Positions 63,618-64,000 of a stretch of 64,000 nt of DNA are shown in pieces. The first letter of the stretch is position 1; every line of letters begins with the position of its first letter. Made by a program: the position numbers and the translations under genes. Source of the DNA: Halomonas sp. SSL-5 (GTDB lineage: Bacteria; Pseudomonadota; Gammaproteobacteria; Pseudomonadales; Halomonadaceae); the NCBI RefSeq assembly GCF_030708455.1, contig NZ_JAUYWF010000003.1, positions 1 through 64,000 on the forward strand, given 5' to 3'. Under the pieces are notes generated by a model. The model was not told the DNA's origin, ran no database searches, and worked only from the letters and a program-made list of their open reading frames with translations.

Positions 63618-64000
63618 ATGGCTGGAAATGCGCAGCAGCAGTCGCGTCTGAAGGAGTTGATCGCGCGCGGCAAGGAACAGGGCTACCTGACCTATGCCGA
63701 GGTCAACGACCACCTTCCCGAGGATATCGCCGACCCGGATCAGGTGGAAGATATCATCGGCATGATCAACGACATGGGCATCAGCGTCGTCGAGGAAGCC
63801 CCCGATGAAGACACCCTGATGATGTCGGATCAGTCCACCGACGAGTCGGCGGCCGAGGAGGCCGTGGCGGCCCTGGCCGCCGTGGAAAGCGACGTGGGTC
63901 GCACCACCGATCCGGTGCGCATGTACATGCGCGAGATGGGGACGGTGGAGCTGCTGACCCGCGAGGGCGAGATTCAGATCGCCAAGCGCATCGAGGAGGG
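63618..64000 (+). CDS. rpoD: RNA polymerase sigma-70 factor RpoD (partial, N-terminus)
   Basis: The first 127 residues of the housekeeping sigma factor; the gene runs off the window end. Region 1.1 (SRLKELIARGKEQGYLTYAEVNDHLP) and the start of region 1.2 (TDPVRMYMREMGTVELLTREGE) are recognisable. It completes rpsU-dnaG-rpoD. Start at the ATG 63618. Confidence 0.97.
   Translation, partial: MAGNAQQQSRLKELIARGKEQGYLTYAEVNDHLPEDIADPDQVEDIIGMINDMGISVVEEAPDEDTLMMSDQSTDESAAEEAVAALAAVESDVGRTTDPVRMYMREMGTVELLTREGEIQIAKRIEE

Noticed and set aside
63386-63673. Minus-strand frame of 95 codons at the rpoD start
   Set aside because: It overlaps the 5' end of rpoD, has a Cys/Arg/Ser-rich unlikely product and no ribosome-binding site.

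Overview
The window looks like chromosome from a high-GC, moderately halophilic gammaproteobacterium, most likely Halomonadaceae (Halomonas or a close relative). The reasons are the gammaproteobacterial gene orders lptD-surA-pdxA-rsmA-apaG-apaH and rpsU-dnaG-rpoD, two complete Mrp-type Na+/H+ antiporter clusters, a periplasmic HiPIP, a PhaR-type polyhydroxyalkanoate regulator, and a trimethylamine monooxygenase that would make the osmolyte TMAO. The genus is inferred, not proven. Nearly all of the sequence is ordinary core-genome coding. No prophage, CRISPR array or toxin-antitoxin system was seen.

Layout. 1-285: tRNA-Asp, tRNA-Val, tRNA-Asp. 533-7625: fadH, then the PrkA kinase / YeaH / SpoVR stress operon. 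7741-9617: HiPIP, a stand-alone Lrp/AsnC effector domain and a secreted-type nuclease. 9706-10037: three tRNA-Leu(CAG) genes on the minus strand. 10260-13561: rnr and rlmB. 13660-15042: tmm (minus). 15616-17586: rpsF-rpsR-membrane protein-rplI. 17708-20350: dnaB interrupted by a 418-residue intein with LAGLIDADG motifs. 20430-24414: two small proteins, a DCC protein plus FeS-type photolyase pair (minus), and hemH. 24508-26432: a group II intron of class C type, lying between the hemH terminator and the antiporter genes.

26433-38288: two head-to-head Mrp antiporter operons, six genes with a fused A/B subunit on the minus strand and seven genes with separate A and B on the plus strand. 38477-40483: DUF2256, DASH-type cryptochrome and DUF3429 genes. 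40560-46859: lytic transglycosylase, retropepsin-like protein, rsmE, phaR, purD, a thioesterase, prkB and a HIT protein. 46978-49380: an OsmC-like protein and murU/amgK (muramic acid recycling). 49522-57511: lptD, a surA lacking both PPIase domains, pdxA, rsmA, apaG, apaH, glpE, cca. 57696-60837: folK, folB, plsY, tsaD. 61098-64000: rpsU, dnaG and the start of rpoD.

The most notable signals are: (1) a dispersed ~115-bp imperfect palindrome in four copies whose stems co-vary; (2) matching TGTACA-type palindromes upstream of both photolyase operons, which suggest a LitR/PplR-like light regulon containing genes of unknown function; (3) the domain-deleted SurA; (4) the DnaB intein; (5) a IIC intron that separates an antiporter operon from its terminator; (6) a duplicated, lower-GC 3' end of dnaG; and (7) an ISL3-like MITE followed by a REP-like double hairpin between plsY and tsaD.
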